Assembly: GCA_947525975.1 (NCBI GenBank) | Contig: CANNVE010000014.1 | Span: forward strand, 1-64,000 | From: an uncultured Muribaculaceae bacterium | GTDB lineage: Bacteria > Bacteroidota > Bacteroidia > Bacteroidales > Muribaculaceae | Length of the DNA stretch: 64,000 bases | Reading direction: 5' to 3' | Part shown: positions 34,342 through 42,907 of the stretch, piece by piece | Layout: each line of letters begins with the position of its first letter | Position numbering within the stretch: position 1 is the first letter of the stretch | Notes under the pieces: generated by a model | Seen by the model: the letters and a program-made list of their open reading frames with translations, nothing else | Told to the model about the DNA's origin: nothing | The model's database searches: none | Program-made: the position numbers and the translations under genes

Positions 34342-36479
34342 AAAACTTCCTTTTGCTGCTTTTCGTTCTTGCAGGCATGGCCATGGCGCAAGCCGCATCC
34401 GACAAAAAATTCCACAACAAGGCCTCTAAAGAAGTCTGGTCAACAGATATCGACATCATGAACCCTTCGGCAGAGATACCATCAGAATTGTCTGACGGAC
34501 AATCAGCCGTCATTATCGGCGCTTACTATGGCGTAAAGGCCGAGGCCAACGACCAGCAGTCAGTGTCAAGGTCGCTGTCGACAAAGACCACATGCACATC
34601 GGTCAACCGCATCATGGTGAAGCTCCTTGACCAGGCAGCGGTTGACTACTACAGCGACTTCTCCTACGGCGGACAGACGCGCATGAAGCGGGCTAACGGA
34701 TATGTCAGCCGCAAGATCGACAACGCATTCGGCGCGCGCATATTCAAGCCCGACGGCTCCATGCAGGAGGTAGACCTCTCTGAAGCCCTTGTGGAGACAA
34801 GCGGAAAGAAAGGCAAAGACGTTGAGTCCTACAAGATAGTGATACCCGGCCTGGAGGTGGGCGACGTGCTCGAGTATTTCTACTACACAAAAGAGGTGGC
34901 CGAGAGCACATCGCCCCAACGCATGCTCTTCCCCTTCTGCAAGAGATATCCGGTGATGAACATGAAGATCTCAGGCGAATTTGACCCTGATCTCACCGTC
35001 GAATGCCGGTCGGTCAACGGCGCGCATGACCTTGCCAAAGGCTTCGACGAAAAGAGCAAGAAAAACACCGTGACTCTGCATGCTTCGGGCATCTCGGCCA
35101 TGCCCGACGAAGAATGGACCCTCCCCTTGAGGCAAATCCCCTACATCGAGATGCAGGTGCTCAACAACACATCGCCCCTGGGCATCTCTTCAATAAAGCG
35201 CCGCGAGGGTGTGCACTTCCTCCCCGCCGGAGTCTACTACAACGATATACGCACTGTGACGCGCCTGATCGACACCAAGGACTCTAAAGCGATGAGGAAG
35301 GCGCAAGGCACCATAAAAGCTTTCCGCAAGCAGCATCCGCAGGCGTCGCGCAAGGAAATAGCCGACGCCACATGGCTCGCGCTGATGCACTCCATGATAT
35401 GCGAGAAGGAAAGCCTCAACGACATGGAGCTTGCCATCTGCATGCATGACATCCTGTCAGACCAGGGATTCGAGCCCGACAGCCTCGGCATCGGATTCAC
35501 ATGCTCGCGAGAGAGCTTTTCGATCAACGACATCCTTTCGTGGGGCGAGCCCGACTATGTGGCGGTGGTCGGAGACGACATCTATTATATGGGAATCTCG
35601 GGCGACTATATGCCGGGCGAATTCCCGGCATCGTACCACGGCGAGCAGGTGGGCGCATTCATGGGCAAGCGCGAAAACCTCTCGAAAGGGACCATGCTCA
35701 GGGAAATGCGGGTGCCGCAGACAAGGGCCACCCAGAACGCCCTCAAGCAAGAAATGACCCTCAAAGTGGGCGTCGACGGCGAGCCTTCGCGTCTGGTGCG
35801 GCAAGCCGCGGCTATAGGCGGCGCCAAAGGCTCCATAAGCCTGCCTCAGGACATCAACGCATATCTGACCTCAATAGAAGATTTCCTTGAGATTCCCGAG
35901 AAAAACAGGCATAAGAGAATCAACCAGGACGATGTGGAGTTCGCCAAGCGCACCACTGAATTCATGCGTGAAGAGGCAGAGACGCAGATAGGCAGCGCTC
36001 CGTCGGAGATCACCACAGCGGAAGTGAAGTCTTGGGGCAATCTGCCATCAGGCAACACCGCCTCATGGGAAATGGAATGCGAATTCAACGACCTGACCGA
36101 AGACCTTGGCGACGACATTGAGCTCAAAGTGGGCAAGCTGCTCGGAAACACCGAAAAGCTGACCAACGAGCAAAAGACCCGCTCACTCGATGTGATGATA
36201 CCCTCTCCACGGCAGACAATGACATCTGTCATCATAGAGATTCCCCAGGGATACAAGGTGGACGAAGCCAGCCTCGAAGCCTTGAAGGTGAACACATCCA
36301 CCACCGCAGGCCAGGTGATGATGCAGCCGCAGATCCTCGACAACGGCAACCTCAAAGTGCAATACATGCTGCGATTCAACAAATCGCACATCCCGGTGGA
36401 GCAATGGCCCAATTTCGCGGTCCTTATTGACGCCGCAGCCGACGTCTCAGCCTCGTCAGTAATCCTCACCAAGCAATAA
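34338..36479 (+). CDS. DUF3857-domain secreted protein with degenerate transglutaminase core
   Basis: The 713-residue protein has a signal peptide (MKNFLLLLFVLAGMAMAQA), a DUF3857-like domain (about 80-290; NRIMVKLLDQAAVDYYSDFSY, VETSGKKGKDVESYKIVIPG region), a helical region where a transglutaminase core would lie (about 330-430) and a C-terminal beta domain. The segment that should carry the catalytic GDCKD reads SLNDMELAICMHD, so the nucleophile is absent at the expected place. It starts inside the end of the active homologue, so the two are probably made in equal amounts and may form a complex. Function unknown. Confidence 0.85.
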   Translation: MKNFLLLLFVLAGMAMAQAASDKKFHNKASKEVWSTDIDIMNPSAEIPSELSDGQSAVIIGAYYGVKAEANDQQSVSRSLSTKTTCTSVNRIMVKLLDQAAVDYYSDFSYGGQTRMKRANGYVSRKIDNAFGARIFKPDGSMQEVDLSEALVETSGKKGKDVESYKIVIPGLEVGDVLEYFYYTKEVAESTSPQRMLFPFCKRYPVMNMKISGEFDPDLTVECRSVNGAHDLAKGFDEKSKKNTVTLHASGISAMPDEEWTLPLRQIPYIEMQVLNNTSPLGISSIKRREGVHFLPAGVYYNDIRTVTRLIDTKDSKAMRKAQGTIKAFRKQHPQASRKEIADATWLALMHSMICEKESLNDMELAICMHDILSDQGFEPDSLGIGFTCSRESFSINDILSWGEPDYVAVVGDDIYYMGISGDYMPGEFPASYHGEQVGAFMGKRENLSKGTMLREMRVPQTRATQNALKQEMTLKVGVDGEPSRLVRQAAAIGGAKGSISLPQDINAYLTSIEDFLEIPEKNRHKRINQDDVEFAKRTTEFMREEAETQIGSAPSEITTAEVKSWGNLPSGNTASWEMECEFNDLTEDLGDDIELKVGKLLGNTEKLTNEQKTRSLDVMIPSPRQTMTSVIIEIPQGYKVDEASLEALKVNTSTTAGQVMMQPQILDNGNLKVQYMLRFNKSHIPVEQWPNFAVLIDAAADVSASSVILTKQ

Positions 36480-36796
36480 TCCCCACAGTCCCTCCGGAGA
36501 GCCAACATCGCGCCCTCCGGAGGACTTCATCCTATTCGGCATCACAATCTACATTTAGTGTCAATTTTGACTGTAATACTAAAATCCACAATTCACTTTT
36601 TTCTGTGTAAAAAAAAAGTATTTTATATTTTTTTCGTATTATCTTTACATTCATAAAAATAAATTTTTATTAAATTTAGTATCAATAAAACCCGTATTCA
36701 CTTGACAGTATAATAAGGCCAATAACCTATTTGATTTACGTACTCATCCGGCTTGATTTAATAAATTATACCCATCACCGACATTATATTTTATAT
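36480..36796. other. 317-bp intergenic region with a hairpin, otherwise AT-rich
   Basis: A stem CCTCCGGAG/CTCCGGAGG (36491-36499 and 36515-36523) follows the DUF3857 gene pair and may end its mRNA, without a U-run. The rest is very AT-rich with long A and T runs around 36598-36700. TTATCTTTA near 36640 is close to a -7 box but lacks the final G, and it would imply a leader of about 150 nt for the next gene. No other gene or RNA is apparent. Confidence 0.6.
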
Positions 36797-38530
36797 ATGA
36801 ACAAATTATCTCCGTTTATAAAGTACTTTACAGTTATTCTTGTATCCGGTTTATTATCCGCATATAGCAATGAGGTATTTGCCCAAGACTACGTAGACAT
36901 AGTGCATTCTGACAGTTATACTTCCGGCTCTAAATATGCTACACTAAACACCTCTATGCTTACTAAAGAGCAGAGAGCCAGCAGTCAATCCTCCTCTATC
37001 ATCATAACAAATGAAGACGAACTTGATGAAAATACATTGATAGCGGTGAAGTACGCAAAATCGGTTTGGGAGTCAGTTATTTCCAACAGTGTCAACCTGT
37101 TGATCGAGGTAAAAATTGCTGATATTGAAGAAGACATCAGGACTACGGTGAAATATATAAAGGACGATGGAATTCTCATTCCAGTATCTTTAGCCGCATA
37201 TATCCGCCAATCAGCAGATAGGGATTATAAACTTCCTGACGGAATCATCTACATAAGTTCAAACACTGCTTGGGATTATGGGTTGAATAACAACAAATCT
37301 CCCGAAGGACTTAACTTGGCTTATGGTTTAATCAGAGCCATCGCCCGCACTCTTGGATTTGGCTCCAGCATTATGATGGATTCAAACGGAAACTATATGT
37401 TCGCAGATAAACAACATCATACTATATTCAATACCATAGTGCACAATTCATCCAATATCAAATTAAACACTTTAAGCATTAATGGAGGGAAACCCAGTGC
37501 TGAACTAAAAACGTTCATCGAAAATCCCGGCCAAACTTTTTGGATTAGCGGCAATAATGGAGATTATAAATTATCATCACCACCATACGACTTGAATAAC
37601 CCGCCATTTGTATTTCTGGAGGATGTCAATTCCCTGATGAAAAAGGATTTGCTTATTGGTGACTATATTCTTCAAGTTGACAATAAGACCCTGGATATAC
37701 TCAACACTTTAGGATGGAACACAATAAAAAACAATCCTCTGACTATTTCGAGCGACGATGTATCAGACAACGGCCTTGCATCCGCGTATGCTTCACACAA
37801 TTTCAGAATTAACACAGGAAATCAATCAATCAGCGCCCCAAAATGGTTCTTACACTTACCCTTGAAGAATGGTGTGATTCAAAAGATTCAATTGCAGGAC
37901 AACAACCTTTCATGCACAACTCCTATAATCGAGAATGAAGATCTATTCAAAATAAACCTTGATGGTGACATCGAGGCCAAATTGCACTTTTCATGCACAA
38001 TCGATGGAAAAGAGGTTGAGGCCAATCCTTTTAAGATCTTCTTTGAACTAAAACCTCTTATTGAATACGCTACCATTGAGAAAATTGTAGATAATTCGCC
38101 GTTAGATTCCTATGACGCATATTATAAAGTTAAGTATCGTGGGGCTGATAAAATAAAAGTTTCTGTGGAGGAGGAATTCTCTTCAATATTGAAATCCAAT
38201 TACCTGTACGAACCATACATCGCGTATGGTATCGCTGACCATATAGCCTCGCCGTTCTATGCATGGATAGATTTTATCGCGGAAAACAAATATGGACGTT
38301 CTGTATATACAATTGAACTTCAGCCATTCGGCGTCGTACAAAAGCCTTCGGGAAATGTCGAACAGGTGATTGATATCGACGGAATTTTTGAAATTTACGA
38401 CCTTTGTGGTATTAAATTGGGGCAATTCAATAATCTCGTAGACATTAAGTCCCTTCAATATAAAGGCGTGGTCATTGTTAAGCATATAGTCAATGATGAA
38501 ATCATTGAAACAAAAAAAATATTTTTATGA
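36797..38530 (+). CDS. AT-rich secreted protein resembling an inactivated zinc metalloprotease, with a T9SS-like tail
   Basis: The 577-residue protein has a signal peptide cut near VFAQ (29/30). A domain at about 60-300 resembles Bacteroidota zincins that carry HExxHxxGF, but at the expected place it reads RAIARTLGF (residues 180-188), so both His and the Glu are lost. The end (about 520-577; IYDLCGIKLGQF then KGVVIVKH and KKIFL) looks like a type A type-9-secretion sorting domain. Base composition is far more AT-rich than the neighbours, suggesting recent transfer or relaxed selection. Stand-alone gene between two hairpin-bearing gaps. The protease relation is my inference from motif layout only. 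Confidence 0.6.
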   Translation: MNKLSPFIKYFTVILVSGLLSAYSNEVFAQDYVDIVHSDSYTSGSKYATLNTSMLTKEQRASSQSSSIIITNEDELDENTLIAVKYAKSVWESVISNSVNLLIEVKIADIEEDIRTTVKYIKDDGILIPVSLAAYIRQSADRDYKLPDGIIYISSNTAWDYGLNNNKSPEGLNLAYGLIRAIARTLGFGSSIMMDSNGNYMFADKQHHTIFNTIVHNSSNIKLNTLSINGGKPSAELKTFIENPGQTFWISGNNGDYKLSSPPYDLNNPPFVFLEDVNSLMKKDLLIGDYILQVDNKTLDILNTLGWNTIKNNPLTISSDDVSDNGLASAYASHNFRINTGNQSISAPKWFLHLPLKNGVIQKIQLQDNNLSCTTPIIENEDLFKINLDGDIEAKLHFSCTIDGKEVEANPFKIFFELKPLIEYATIEKIVDNSPLDSYDAYYKVKYRGADKIKVSVEEEFSSILKSNYLYEPYIAYGIADHIASPFYAWIDFIAENKYGRSVYTIELQPFGVVQKPSGNVEQVIDIDGIFEIYDLCGIKLGQFNNLVDIKSLQYKGVVIVKHIVNDEIIETKKIFL

Positions 38531-38563
38531 GGGGCATAACCATAAAGAAGGAGGCATTAGGAT

Positions 38564-38590
38564 AAAGCCGAAAGAGCCATAATCGGCTTT
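38564..38590 (+). terminator. Probable terminator of the AT-rich secreted protein gene
   Basis: AAAGCCGA (38564-38571) pairs with TCGGCTTT (38583-38590). An outer GGCATT/AATGCC pair extends the structure across internal loops. It starts 34 bp after the stop codon; only a short T-run follows. Confidence 0.5.
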
Positions 38591-38923
38591 CTCCGAATGC
38601 CGAGTACTGTTGTGTCCATGCCGGGCATGCCTGCGCCATACTCCGGCATACCCGGATACTATAAATCGGCCTCCTCCGGATGCCTCCATCCCCGCCACAC
38701 TTCCAATCTCGCTGATTGACAATTCATCAATCATTAAATCACATTTGATATCCTGATGCTACTGTCCTCCTGTCCTAAAAGTCACCACGAATCTTTGATG
38801 GAATCGCATAAACCTCTTTTGCAGAGGGGCACACTCAGACTTTGATATCGCTAAACCTCGCCATTTTTTTGCCGCTTGATTTTTATTAAGGGAAAATAGG
38901 TGCGGAAATTGGATTTTTTTTCG

Positions 38924-38931
38924 TAACTTTG
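38924..38931 (+). promoter_or_regulatory. -7 box of aspS
   Basis: TAACTTTG matches TAnnTTTG. The leader to the ATG at 38970 would be about 33 nt and contains one arm of the TTTGCGT/ACGCAAA inverted repeat. Confidence 0.5.
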
Positions 38932-38969
38932 CGTGTTAATACGCTTACGCAAAAAATATCATATTTTCT

Positions 38970-40733
38970 ATGTTTAGGACAAATACTTGCGGCGAGCTTC
39001 GCATCGCTAACGCCGGAGAGGAAGTGACCCTCGCCGGCTGGGTGCAGAGAGTCCGCAAAATGGGAGGCATGACCTTCCTCGACCTGCGAGATCGATATGG
39101 CATCACCCAGGTGGTTTTTGACAGCAGCGACGACGCTGCCCTCAACGACGCCGCATCTCACCTTGGCCGCGAATTCGTGGCTCAAGTCAACGGCATAGTC
39201 AGGGAGCGCGAATCAAAGAACCCCAACATGCCCACCGGCGACGTGGAGATCGTGGCCAAGAGCCTCAACATCCTCAACACCAGCGAGGTGCCTCCGTTCA
39301 CGATTGAAGACAACACCGACGGCGGAGACGACCTGCGCATGAAATACCGCTACCTCGACATCCGCCGCAGCCCCGTGCGCAAAAACCTGGAGCTGCGCCA
39401 CAAGATGACGATGGAGGTGCGCCGCTATCTCGACTCAAAGGGATTCCTTGAGATAGAGACTCCGATGCTCGTGGGCTCGACGCCCGAAGGCGCCCGCGAC
39501 TTCGTGGTGCCCTCGCGCATGAACCAGGGCCAATTCTACGCCCTGCCCCAGTCGCCCCAGACCCTGAAGCAGTTGCTGATGGTGGCCGGCATCGACCGCT
39601 ACTTCCAGATCGTGAAATGCTTCCGCGACGAAGACCTGCGCGCCGACCGCCAGCCCGAATTCACGCAGATCGACTGCGAGATGAGCTTCATCGAGCAGAA
39701 CGACATCATCGAGCTCTTCGAGGGCATGGCCAAGCACCTGTTCAAGACCATCCGCGGCATCGAGCTCACCGAGCCGTTCCCCCGTATGCCTTGGGCCGAC
39801 GCCATGAAATATTACGGCAGCGACAAGCCCGACACCCGCTTCGACATGAAGTTTGTGGAGCTTATGGATGTGCTTAAGGGCCACGGATTCAGCGTATTTG
39901 ACAACGCGGCCTATATCGGCGGCATCAACGCCAAGGGCGCGGCTCACTATACACGCAAGCAGATCGACCAACTCACGGACTACGTAAAGCGCAGCCAGAT
40001 CGGCGCCAAGGGCATGGTTTACGCCCGCGTAGGCGAGGACGGCACTGTAAAATCGTCGGTCGACAAATTCTACACACAGGAAGTGCTGCAGGAGATGGCC
40101 CGGAAGATGGATGCCGCTCCCGGCGACCTCATACTCATCCTCAGCGGCGATGACGCCATGAAGACCCGCAAGCAGCTCTGCGAGCTCCGTCTCGAGATGG
40201 GACGCCAGCTGGGCCTGCGCGACAAGAACAAATTCTCATGCCTCTGGGTCGTAGACTTCCCCATGTTTGAGTGGAGCGACGAAGAGCAGCGCCTGATGGC
40301 CATGCACCACCCCTTCACCCACCCCAAGGACGAAGACATCCCCATGCTCGACACCGACCCCGCAGCCGTACGCGCCGATGCCTATGACATGGTCATCAAC
40401 GGCGTGGAAGTCGGCGGCGGCTCAATCCGCATCCATGACAGCGAGCTGCAGGCCAAGATGTTCGAGATACTCGGATTCACGCCCGAAAAGGCACAGGAGC
40501 AATTCGGCTTCCTGATGAACGCCTTCAAATTCGGAGCGCCTCCCCACGGCGGCCTCGCATACGGCCTCGACCGCTGGGTGTCGCTCTTCGCGGGCCTCGA
40601 CTCTATCCGCGACTGCATAGCATTCCCGAAGAACAACAGCGGACGCGACGTGATGCTCGACGCTCCCGCCGCCCTCGACCAGAAGCAGCTCGACGAGCTC
40701 GCCATAGCCCTGGTGGAGAAGCCCGCGAAATAA
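38970..40733 (+). CDS. aspS: Aspartyl-tRNA synthetase
   Basis: The 587-residue class II synthetase has the N-terminal OB anticodon-binding domain (about 1-110), class II motif 2 [18 protein letters not shown], a bacterial-type GAD insertion domain (about 280-415), and the end motifs [12 protein letters not shown] and [15 protein letters not shown] (motif 3). Length is that of bacterial AspRS. It has its own promoter and is followed by a strong stem-loop. Whether it also charges tRNA-Asn cannot be told from what I see. Confidence 0.97.
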   Translation: MFRTNTCGELRIANAGEEVTLAGWVQRVRKMGGMTFLDLRDRYGITQVVFDSSDDAALNDAASHLGREFVAQVNGIVRERESKNPNMPTGDVEIVAKSLNILNTSEVPPFTIEDNTDGGDDLRMKYRYLDIRRSPVRKNLELRHKMTMEVRRYLDSKGFLEIETPMLVGSTPEGARDFVVPSRMNQGQFYALPQSPQTLKQLLMVAGIDRYFQIVKCFRDEDLRADRQPEFTQIDCEMSFIEQNDIIELFEGMAKHLFKTIRGIELTEPFPRMPWADAMKYYGSDKPDTRFDMKFVELMDVLKGHGFSVFDNAAYIGGINAKGAAHYTRKQIDQLTDYVKRSQIGAKGMVYARVGEDGTVKSSVDKFYTQEVLQEMARKMDAAPGDLILILSGDDAMKTRKQLCELRLEMGRQLGLRDKNKFSCLWVVDFPMFEWSDEEQRLMAMHHPFTHPKDEDIPMLDTDPAAVRADAYDMVINGVEVGGGSIRIHDSELQAKMFEILGFTPEKAQEQFGFLMNAFKFGAPPHGGLAYGLDRWVSLFAGLDSIRDCIAFPKNNSGRDVMLDAPAALDQKQLDELAIALVEKPAK

Positions 40734-40744
40734 ACTTTTTTAAC

Positions 40745-40787
40745 CAGGAATTTTGGATGATGCGCGAAGGATCATCCGAAATTCCTG
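40745..40787 (+). terminator. Stem-loop after aspS
   Basis: CAGGAATTTTGGATGAT (40745-40761) pairs with ATCATCCGAAATTCCTG (40771-40787) with one G-T wobble over 17 bp; the loop is 9 nt. GTTTTGG follows. It lies between aspS and the Nif3-like gene and probably ends aspS transcription at least partly. Confidence 0.65.
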
Positions 40788-40808
40788 TTTTGGCAATTTA
40801 TACAGCAG

Positions 40809-41912
40809 ATGCGAAATTCAGCGATCATAGCGCTCATTGAGCGGTTTGCGAGCCCCTCGCTGCAGGAGAAGTGGGACAACACAGGCCTGCAGGTGGGCAC
40901 CCCGCTGGCCGAATGCACCGGAGTGCTCGTGTGCCTCGATCCCACCCCGGCGGTGGTCGACGAGGCCATCAGCCTCGGCTACAACCTCATAGTCTCTCAT
41001 CATCCCCTTTTCTTCAAGCCGGTGAAGAGGCTGACCGGTGCCACCCTCACCGAAGCGACAGCCCTCAAGGCCATCGCCGCAGGCATCACCATCTATTCGA
41101 CCCATACAGCCTGCGATTCGGCCCAAGGAGGCGTGTCTTACGCCCTGGCCCGGATGCTTGGCGTGGAGCCGAAGCGCACGCTCGCGCCTGTGAGCGGACG
41201 CCTGGCGCTGCTCAAGACGATGGTGCCATCAGACCACGCCGACGTGGTGCGCATAGCCCTCTTCGACGCCGGAGCCGGAGCGCTCGGCAAATATGACTGC
41301 TGCAGCTTCAACGTGGAAGGCACAGGCACATTCCGCCCGCTCGAAGGCGCTGATCCATACGCAGGCACGCCCGGCGAAGGCCACTCCGAAGCCGAGACTG
41401 AAATCACAGTGGTGCTTCCGTCAGACCTTATTGGCCAAGTCGAGAAGGCCCTGCTCGAGACCCACCCCTACGAAACGCCCGCTTATTCGTTCCTGCCATT
41501 GCTCAACTCTGAGCCGGATCTCGGACTCGGGGTTTACGGCATCAGCGAAGACGGCCTTTCGCCCGATGATTTCGTGGCTATGGTCAAGGATAGGCTCGGA
41601 TGCCAGGCTGTGAGATGCACGGCTATCGGCCTCGACCCTGAGACAAAAATCAGGCGGGTGGCTGTGTGCGGAGGCAGCGGGGGCGAATTCATAGGCAAGG
41701 CCATAGCCATGGGCGCGCAGGCCTATGTCACCGCCGACATCCGCTACCACGACTTTGTGGAATACCGCGACCGCATCCTGCTGATAGACGCCGGCCACTT
41801 CGAGACCGAAGCCCCGTTCAAGGCGTCGATAGCCTCCTTGATAAAGGAAGGATTGCCCGGTGTGGCGGTGACCACAACTTCAACTATCGATAATCCAATC
41901 AAATATCTTTAA
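40809..41912 (+). CDS. Nif3-like dinuclear metal-centre protein
   Basis: The 367-residue protein belongs to the Nif3/YqfO family. It shows EKWDNTGLQVG, LIVSHHPLFFKP with the metal-binding HH, YSTHTACD, an inserted CutA-like domain (about 130-235) as in the longer members, and the C-terminal CGGSGGEFI and DAGHFETE. Cellular role of the family is unsettled; a GTP cyclohydrolase I-related activity has been proposed for some. Followed after 63 bp by a zinc-ribbon coiled-coil gene, a common Bacteroidota pairing. Confidence 0.92.
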   Translation: MRNSAIIALIERFASPSLQEKWDNTGLQVGTPLAECTGVLVCLDPTPAVVDEAISLGYNLIVSHHPLFFKPVKRLTGATLTEATALKAIAAGITIYSTHTACDSAQGGVSYALARMLGVEPKRTLAPVSGRLALLKTMVPSDHADVVRIALFDAGAGALGKYDCCSFNVEGTGTFRPLEGADPYAGTPGEGHSEAETEITVVLPSDLIGQVEKALLETHPYETPAYSFLPLLNSEPDLGLGVYGISEDGLSPDDFVAMVKDRLGCQAVRCTAIGLDPETKIRRVAVCGGSGGEFIGKAIAMGAQAYVTADIRYHDFVEYRDRILLIDAGHFETEAPFKASIASLIKEGLPGVAVTTTSTIDNPIKYL

Positions 41913-41975
41913 GCCGGGGAAGACGCGGCCTAATACGCCGCCGTCGCCCGCGCTTTAACCTATAACTTAAAAAAA

Positions 41976-42740
41976 ATGGCTACCGAAAAGAAAAATGAGC
42001 AAGCCACTGTAGAGCAGCGCCTGCGTTCGCTCTACGAACTCCAGACCATCCTCTCGGAAATAGACAGCATCAAGACCATCCGCGGCGAACTTCCCCTCGA
42101 AGTCAGCGACCTCGAAGACCAGATCGTGGGACTGAACGCGCGCATCGACAACTACGGACACAACATCCATGACCTGAACGACCAGCTAGCAATGGAAAAG
42201 GGCAAAATCGAAGAGTCAAAGATGAAGATTGCCCGCTATCAGGAGCAGATCGACAACGTGCGCAACAACCGCGAATTTGACCTCCTCTCAAAGGAAATAG
42301 AATTCCAGAACCTCGAAATCGAGCTCTCTGAAAAGCACATACGCGAGCACCAGCGAGCCATCGAAAACACCGAGGCTGAAATACAGCAGACCAAGGAACA
42401 GCTCGCCGACCTTGAGCACATCCTGGCCGAGAAGAAGACCGAGCTTGAGGAGATCGTGTCTGAGACTCGCCAGCAGGAAGAAGGCCTGCGCGAGAAGGCA
42501 AAGCAGATTGAGCCCAAGATCGACGATTTCACGCTAAAGGCATTCAAGCGCATACGCAAAAACGCGCGCAACGGCCTCGGCATCGTATACGTGCAGCGCA
42601 ACGCCTGCGGCGGCTGCTTCAACCGCATCCCCCCGCAGCGCCAGATGGAAATCAAGATGCACAAGAAGGTGATCGTGTGCGAATACTGCGGACGCATCAT
42701 GATCGATCCCGAGCTTGCCGGCATCTATACCGAAGCCTGA
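41976..42740 (+). CDS. Coiled-coil protein with C-terminal C4 zinc ribbon (CT398-like)
   Basis: The 254-residue protein is a long charged coiled coil (about 10-190) followed by a zinc ribbon whose four Cys are visible as CGGCFNRIPP and CEYCGRIM. This is the architecture of the CT398/zf-RING_7 family, which has been linked to transcription or secretion-system partners in other phyla. A run of A precedes the ATG and serves as the usual Bacteroidota leader. It is cytoplasmic by sequence. Confidence 0.88.
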   Translation: MATEKKNEQATVEQRLRSLYELQTILSEIDSIKTIRGELPLEVSDLEDQIVGLNARIDNYGHNIHDLNDQLAMEKGKIEESKMKIARYQEQIDNVRNNREFDLLSKEIEFQNLEIELSEKHIREHQRAIENTEAEIQQTKEQLADLEHILAEKKTELEEIVSETRQQEEGLREKAKQIEPKIDDFTLKAFKRIRKNARNGLGIVYVQRNACGGCFNRIPPQRQMEIKMHKKVIVCEYCGRIMIDPELAGIYTEA

Positions 42741-42907
42741 TCTGAATATTGATTTCGGCGCCTCGGCGCCGCCTCGGCCTGACGATAATCACGGATCTGC
42801 ACGGAATGCCTCAGCGCCTTCTGTGTGTGATTCGTGAAAACCGCGGAGGCCCATGCCGCGTCGCGCTCCTCACCGATATACTGAATCAAGAATTCAAATT
42901 TCATTAA

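Larger units (their letters stand above)
38531..38969. other. 439-bp intergenic region with several stem-loops before aspS
   Basis: From left to right it holds a stem AAAGCCGA/TCGGCTTT (38564-38590) with outer complementary GGCATT/AATGCC, a GC-rich palindromic stretch around 38620-38690, a stem GATTGA/TCAATC near 38715-38733, a stem CCTCT/AGAGG near 38814-38828, and the aspS promoter. A TTTGCGT/ACGCAAA inverted repeat (38928-38953) spans the aspS -7 box and leader. No credible gene is seen. Confidence 0.55.

Noticed and set aside
38531-38734. Small minus-strand frame in the gap before aspS
   Set aside because: It consists of hairpin and repeat DNA, has no leader or promoter, and resembles no protein I know.
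38924-38969. Riboswitch or T-box in the aspS leader
   Set aside because: The leader is only about 33 nt with one short inverted repeat overlapping the promoter; T-boxes are not expected in this phylum.
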